Source of the DNA: UBA4312 sp002394635
GTDB taxonomy: Bacteria; Bacillota_I; Bacilli_A; Erysipelotrichales; Erysipelotrichaceae
Length of the DNA stretch: 64,000 nucleotides
Assembly: GCA_946539765.1 (NCBI GenBank)
Contig: CAMNHO010000006.1
Span: 1-64,000 of the forward strand
Reading direction: 5' to 3'
The position numbers were made by a program, and so were the translations under genes. The notes below the pieces were generated by a model. The model had not been told where the DNA came from, ran no database searches, and saw only the letters and a program-made list of their open reading frames with translations. Of the stretch, positions 59,529 to 64,000 are shown one piece after another. Each line of letters begins with the position of its first letter. Positions within the stretch are counted from its first letter, which is position 1.

Positions 59529-59556
59529 AAAAACAGGCATATATATGCCTGTTTTT
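59529..59556 (+). terminator. Intrinsic terminator of superoxide reductase
   Basis: AAAACAGGCATAT / ATATGCCTGTTTT forms a near-perfect palindrome, followed by TATATTTT. Confidence 0.85.
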
Positions 59557-59601
59557 ATATTTTATGATATATTAATTATTGATTGAAATGAGGTGAAATA
59601 T

Positions 59602-62181
59602 ATGTTGGATTGTCAGCATATAGTGAAAGACTATGTAACTGGAGACGAAGTAGTACATGCATTGAAAGGCGTGTCTTTTTCATTCCGAGATCAGGAATTT
59701 GTGGCTATTCTTGGACAAAGTGGGTGTGGGAAGACGACTCTTTTAAATATAATTGGTGGTTTGGATCAATATACCAGTGGAGATCTTGTTATTAATGGAC
59801 GATCAACAAAAAGGTACAGTGATCAAGACTGGGATACGTATCGGAACCACAGGGTAGGATTTGTCTTTCAAAGTTACAACCTGATCATGCATCAAAGCGT
59901 TCTGTCAAATGTGGAACTGGCTTTGACGCTGACCGGTGTTGAAAAAGAAGAGAGGCGTAAAAGAGCCAAGGATGTTTTGAAAAGAGTAGGTTTGGAAGAT
60001 CAGATGTATAAAAAGCCGACCCAGTTATCCGGTGGACAAATGCAGCGTGTGGCAATCGCTCGTGCATTGATCAATAATCCGGACATTGTTCTGGCCGATG
60101 AACCAACAGGGGCTCTAGATTCTGAAACAAGCATTCAGATTATGGATTTATTAAAGGAAATATCTGAAGAGAAACTGGTTATTATGGTTACACACAATCC
60201 GGAACTAGCTGATCAATATGCAACACGAATTATACGGTTGCTGGATGGAGAAGTGTTAAGCGATACGAATCCGGCCACAGAAAAAGATATGGAAGATCAT
60301 GAGGGACAATTAAAACGTCCTTCCATGTCATTGGGGACCGCACTGTCTCTAAGCATGAACAATTTGATGACCAAAAAAGCAAGAACCTTTTTGACATCGT
60401 TTGCCGGAAGCATAGGTATTATCGGTATTGCATTGATTCTGTCCTTATCTAATGGAATGCAGACATATATTGATACGGTTGAAAACGACACAATGGCTAG
60501 TTATCCGATTGAAATCCAAGCAAATGCTCTAGACATGACGGTTATGATGACAACAATGATGGATATGCAGGAAAAGCATGAAAGTCATGAAGATGACAAA
60601 ATTTATACATATCCTATGGTAGCGGATATACTAGATTCGGTATCTTCTTCCAAGAAGAATAATCTTACAAGCTTTAAGAAATATGTAGAAAGCGATAAAG
60701 GGAAAAAATTCCGGGATTATACAAAAGCAATTGAATACAGCTATGATCTGAAACTACAGGTGTTCAACGAGGATACAGATTCTGGACTTGTTCAGGTGAG
60801 CCCGAATGGTATGCTGGATAGGCTTGGTCTCAGTGATATGCTGAATGCAACAGGTCAATTTAGCATGACAAGTATGAATGATGGGCAGGATGTATGGTGT
60901 ATGTTGCCGGAATCGAAAAAACTTCGTGACGATGAGTTTGAGTTAGTAGCTGGCCACTGGCCAAAAGATGAATCTGAGGTTGTTTTGGCGGTAGATGAAA
61001 ATAATGAAATCAGTGATTATGCTTTACTGTCACTGGGCTTACTAGATCAGGACTCCTTGGTGAAAAGCTATCAGAAATTCGTATCTGGAAATACAGATGA
61101 GCTGGAAGAGATTCCAACCAAGACGTATACCATGGATGAATTGATGGATGTGAAGTTCCGTTTGGTCCTGAACAGTGATATGTATGAAAACGTCAATGGG
61201 GTATGGATCAACCGCAGCGATGATAAAGAAGCTATGAAAAAGATTGTTTCCAACAGCAAGGAAGTCAAAGTGGTCGGTATCATCCGTCCGGGAAAATCAA
61301 CGGCACAAAGAAGATTCTTTGGAGCTGTTTACTATACGAAAGATATGCAGGATTATGTTATCGAACATGTTGAAAACAGTGAAATTGTGAAGCAACAAAG
61401 AGAGAATCCGAACATCAATGTTTTTACGGGCAAAGAGTTTACGGAAGGGGAAAGTTTTGATGTATCCAGTCTTTCTGTCGAAGAACAGATGCAGCTGGCT
61501 TCCATGTCGCAAGAAGAATTAATGTCTTACATGGCTACATATAATGAGAACATCAATGCAACCTATGATTCTGTTATGACAAAGCTTGGCGTTGTGGACT
61601 ATGATAAGCCGACGGCTGTCATGATGTATGTATCTAGTTTTGAGGATAAAGAAAAATTAACGGATCTGATTTCTGATTACAATACCATGAAAAAAGACCA
61701 AGGAAAAGAAAGTGATGTTCTGACCTATAACGATCTGATTGGAACAATGTTGAAATCTGTAACCAACGTGATAAATTTGATCAGCTATGTATTGATCGGC
61801 TTTGTCAGTGTTTCGCTTGTGGTGTCCAGCATCATGATTGGAATTATTACATATATTTCCGTATTGGAAAGAATAAAGGAAATCGGCATTCTGCGTGCAA
61901 TCGGAGCTAGCAAGAAAGATATATCACGTGTGTTTAACGCTGAAACCTTCATCATTGGTCTAACCGCTGGGCTTATGGGTATCCTGATAACAATCTTGTT
62001 GATCTTACCTGCCAATGCCATTGTGTATCATTTGGCCGGGGTTTCTCATTTGGCCAAACTGCCTTGGCAAGGTGCAATCATCTTGATTTTATTAAGTCTG
62101 GTATTGACGATCATCGCCGGTTTGATTCCTGCAAGAATTGCAGCGCGAAAAGATCCGGTCGAAGCATTACGAAGCGAATAG
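59602..62181 (+). CDS. MacB-like ABC transporter, ATPase fused to FtsX-type permease
   Basis: 859 aa. The ATPase domain (about 1-230) has Walker A GQSGCGKTT, signature LSGGQMQRVAIARAL and Walker B VLADEPTGALD. A first membrane helix (about 267-290) follows, then a ~440-residue extracytoplasmic domain, then three membrane helices of the FtsX family (about 730-850, with GILRAIGASKKDISRVF). Such fused proteins export peptides, lipids or antibiotics or transmit force; the substrate is unknown. ATG 59602 follows AGGTGA, with an in-frame GTG at 59593 inside the site. Single-gene unit. Confidence 0.88.
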   Translation: MLDCQHIVKDYVTGDEVVHALKGVSFSFRDQEFVAILGQSGCGKTTLLNIIGGLDQYTSGDLVINGRSTKRYSDQDWDTYRNHRVGFVFQSYNLIMHQSVLSNVELALTLTGVEKEERRKRAKDVLKRVGLEDQMYKKPTQLSGGQMQRVAIARALINNPDIVLADEPTGALDSETSIQIMDLLKEISEEKLVIMVTHNPELADQYATRIIRLLDGEVLSDTNPATEKDMEDHEGQLKRPSMSLGTALSLSMNNLMTKKARTFLTSFAGSIGIIGIALILSLSNGMQTYIDTVENDTMASYPIEIQANALDMTVMMTTMMDMQEKHESHEDDKIYTYPMVADILDSVSSSKKNNLTSFKKYVESDKGKKFRDYTKAIEYSYDLKLQVFNEDTDSGLVQVSPNGMLDRLGLSDMLNATGQFSMTSMNDGQDVWCMLPESKKLRDDEFELVAGHWPKDESEVVLAVDENNEISDYALLSLGLLDQDSLVKSYQKFVSGNTDELEEIPTKTYTMDELMDVKFRLVLNSDMYENVNGVWINRSDDKEAMKKIVSNSKEVKVVGIIRPGKSTAQRRFFGAVYYTKDMQDYVIEHVENSEIVKQQRENPNINVFTGKEFTEGESFDVSSLSVEEQMQLASMSQEELMSYMATYNENINATYDSVMTKLGVVDYDKPTAVMMYVSSFEDKEKLTDLISDYNTMKKDQGKESDVLTYNDLIGTMLKSVTNVINLISYVLIGFVSVSLVVSSIMIGIITYISVLERIKEIGILRAIGASKKDISRVFNAETFIIGLTAGLMGILITILLILPANAIVYHLAGVSHLAKLPWQGAIILILLSLVLTIIAGLIPARIAARKDPVEALRSE

Positions 62182-62213
62182 AGTTTGTGGAAACACAAGC
62201 TCTGTTTTTTTAA
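62180..62213 (+). terminator. Intrinsic terminator of the ABC transporter
   Basis: AGAGTTTGTG / CACAAGCTCT with loop GAAA is followed by seven T residues. Confidence 0.85.
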
Positions 62214-62259
62214 ACCGGTTACATTGAGTTGTAGTTGGCATAGTAAATTTCAAAAACTG

Positions 62260-62268
62260 TGATATAAT
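62260..62268 (+). promoter_or_regulatory. Extended -10 promoter of glgC
   Basis: TGATATAAT about 34 bases before the ATG. A TTGGCA lies 22 bases upstream, too far for a standard spacer. The same TGATATAAT motif precedes several genes here. Confidence 0.5.
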
Positions 62269-62301
62269 TGCTATAAAGTAATACGTTTTAGGAGGAAGAG
62301 T

Positions 62302-63441
62302 ATGAAACAAGATAATATGCTCGCTATGATTTTGGCGGGCGGTCGTGGTTCGCGTTTATTTGACCTTACACAGAAAAACGCAAAGCCTGCTGTTTACTTT
62401 GGCGGAAAGTATCGTATTATTGATTTCCCGTTAAGTAACTGTGCAAATTCAGGTATTGATGTTGTTGGTGTTTTGACTCAGTATGAACCGGTTCAGCTGA
62501 ATGCCTATGCGGGTGCCGGACAGCGCTGGGGATTGGATTCCAGAGGCAGTGGTGTATTTGTATTACCACCAAGCGAAAAAGATGGCACAAAATTTGATGT
62601 ATATCAAGGAACAGCTGATGCAATTACCCAAAATATTGATTTTATCGATGAGTTTGACCCGGATTATGTCCTGGTTCTTTCTGGAGACCATATTTACAAA
62701 ATGGATTATTCTGACATGTTAAGCGTACATAAAAAGAATAATGCAGATTGTACAATTGCGGTTATGCCTGTTCCATGGGAAGAAGCAAGTCGTTTCGGTA
62801 TTATGAGTACAGATGACAGTGGTAAAATTACAGAGTTCGTAGAAAAACCTGCAGAACCAAAATCCAATCTGGCCAGCATGGGTATCTATATCTTCAACTG
62901 GAAACAATTAAGAGATGCGTTGATCAAAGATATAGACGTGGAAGGAAGCAGCCATGATTTTGGTAAAGATATTATTCCGGATTTCTTAAACAGTAAGAAA
63001 CGTTTATATGCCTATACATTTGAAGGCTATTGGAAAGATGTTGGAACGATCAGTTCATTATGGGAAGCCAATATGGATTTAATTGACAGAAGCAATGAAT
63101 TAAATCTGGATGATCCAAACTGGAAAATTTATACAGAAGATATTCCGGCATTGCCTCATTACACAAGCACAAACGGTTTAATTGAACATTCATATGTTAA
63201 CCAGGGTGCGATTGTTCGTGGTAAAGTAAAAGACTCTGTTTTATTCCACAATGTGCGTGTTGGTGAAAAAGCAGAAATCCAGCAGTCTGTATTAATGCCA
63301 GGTACAAGAATCGGAAATGGTGCTAAGGTCTACCGTGCAATTATCGCAGAAGGTGTTTCTGTAGAAGAAGGTGCCGTTGTTGGTGATTTAAATAGTAAAG
63401 ACATCGCTTTGATTTCCAAAGATGTTAAGAAAGGAGAATAA
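62302..63441 (+). CDS. glgC: Glucose-1-phosphate adenylyltransferase GlgC
   Basis: 379 aa. The nucleotidyltransferase domain has AGGRGSRLFDLT (about 12-23), the KPAVYFGGKYRIIDFPLSN substrate loop and VLSGDHIYKMDY. A C-terminal left-handed beta-helix regulatory domain ends the protein. It makes ADP-glucose from ATP and glucose-1-phosphate for glycogen synthesis. GGAGGAAGAGT precedes the ATG. It is followed after 5 bases by glgD, with which it forms a heterotetramer in Bacillota. Confidence 0.96.
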   Translation: MKQDNMLAMILAGGRGSRLFDLTQKNAKPAVYFGGKYRIIDFPLSNCANSGIDVVGVLTQYEPVQLNAYAGAGQRWGLDSRGSGVFVLPPSEKDGTKFDVYQGTADAITQNIDFIDEFDPDYVLVLSGDHIYKMDYSDMLSVHKKNNADCTIAVMPVPWEEASRFGIMSTDDSGKITEFVEKPAEPKSNLASMGIYIFNWKQLRDALIKDIDVEGSSHDFGKDIIPDFLNSKKRLYAYTFEGYWKDVGTISSLWEANMDLIDRSNELNLDDPNWKIYTEDIPALPHYTSTNGLIEHSYVNQGAIVRGKVKDSVLFHNVRVGEKAEIQQSVLMPGTRIGNGAKVYRAIIAEGVSVEEGAVVGDLNSKDIALISKDVKKGE

Positions 63442-63446
63442 AGATT

Positions 63447-64000
63447 ATGAGTAGCGCATTAGGTATTGTTCCTATCAGTGATCCGAACATTTCGGTAAAA
63501 GGATTACAAAAATTTCGCCCGGTAGCCGCTTATAATTTTTTAGGCCGTTATCGTTTAGTTGATTTCCCGATTTCTAATATGTCAAACTCAGGTATCGATT
63601 CTATCAAATTATTTGCGAACGGAAACATTCGTCCGGTTATCGATCATCTGAGTGAAGGGGCTCGTCAATACAATATCAACTCTAAGCATGGCAGTCTGGA
63701 TCTTCTTCCTTTGATTAACGAAGATGACAAAGCTTACATTACAGATATTGACAGTTATTATGAAGTTATGGATATTCTGGAAGCTGATAAAAACGAATAT
63801 GTAGTAATTGCTCCGGTAAATATCATATATATTGCTGATTACTCCGATTTATTACAAAAACATATTGAGAGCGAAGCTGATATTTCTATTCTTTATCAGA
63901 CAACAGATCAGGCAAAGGAAAAATATATTAACTGTGATACATTGGTATTGAATCGTCAGAAAGGTGTTAAGAAAATTGAGCCGAACTTAGGTAAATATAA
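63447..64000 (+). CDS. glgD: GlgD-type ADP-glucose pyrophosphorylase subunit (cut by window end)
   Basis: At least 184 residues visible. The N-terminus (MSSALGIVPISDPNISVKGL) resembles GlgC but the catalytic AGGRGSRL loop is absent, as in GlgD regulatory subunits. FLGRYRLVDFPISNMSNSGID and IAPVNIIYIADYSDLL are recognisable. AAGGAGAATAAAG precedes the ATG at 63447. The 3' end lies beyond the window. Confidence 0.93.
   Translation, partial: MSSALGIVPISDPNISVKGLQKFRPVAAYNFLGRYRLVDFPISNMSNSGIDSIKLFANGNIRPVIDHLSEGARQYNINSKHGSLDLLPLINEDDKAYITDIDSYYEVMDILEADKNEYVVIAPVNIIYIADYSDLLQKHIESEADISILYQTTDQAKEKYINCDTLVLNRQKGVKKIEPNLGKY

Noticed and set aside
1..64000. CRISPR array, prophage or restriction-modification system
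   Set aside because: No regularly spaced repeats, Cas proteins, phage structural genes or methyltransferase/nuclease pairs were seen.

Overview
The window is a continuous low-GC chromosomal segment from an obligately anaerobic member of the Bacillota, most likely class Erysipelotrichia (my inference). Supporting traits are the AT-rich coding style, AGGAGG-type ribosome sites, a CIRCE/HrcA site before clpB, a SUF cluster in the order C-D-S-U-B, and the anaerobe set of flavodiiron protein, superoxide reductase, monomeric [FeFe] hydrogenase and ATP-type PEP carboxykinase. I could not assign a genus. No prophage, CRISPR array or restriction system is visible.

Layout. 1-6800 holds a tRNA-Thr end, proC, an O-antigen-ligase-like membrane protein, a coiled-coil M23 peptidase, an RsmF-type rRNA methyltransferase, a divergent flavodiiron protein and a transaldolase-like aldolase. 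7065-10590 holds CIRCE-controlled clpB and a sirtuin. 10760-17294 is accessory: tRNA-Ser, a zinc-ribbon membrane protein with an apparent frameshift, a MATE exporter, a thioester/VaFE surface adhesin and two unknown membrane proteins.

17375-26807 is the most unusual part. It is a compact, nearly gapless type VII secretion (T7SSb-like) operon: an FHA protein, a membrane-anchored Ser/Thr-kinase-like protein in the place of EssB/YukC, a secreted protein that looks beta-rich, an EssC-like FtsK/SpoIIIE ATPase, a YukD/EsaB-like ubiquitin fold, two WXG100-type proteins, a 50-residue helical ORF, a candidate effector and a DUF4176 protein. EsaA, EssA and a canonical EssB are absent from the window.

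26995-36996 carries two PrsA/SurA-like foldases, the sufCDSUB operon continuing into 5-formyl-THF cyclo-ligase, a GDSL hydrolase and an unknown gene, then HD-domain and cold-shock genes. 36996-53769 is core housekeeping: lspA-rluD-comEB, pckA, rnhC, cvpA-mutS2-uvrC, a VanY-family protein that has lost its zinc ligands, a YfcE phosphoesterase, tRNA-Arg, an InlB-repeat fragment, and DUF3196-tig-lon-engB. 53770-54546 is a decayed IS3-family element. 54613-64000 holds the hydrogenase with a Rex-like site, a HAD phosphatase, two pseudouridine synthases, a lone prepilin-peptidase-like protein, superoxide reductase, a MacB-like ABC transporter and glgC-glgD (glgD cut by the window end).

Genes mostly form short co-directional operons closed by clear intrinsic terminators. 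Several divergent gene pairs have promoter elements that can be read directly from the sequence.
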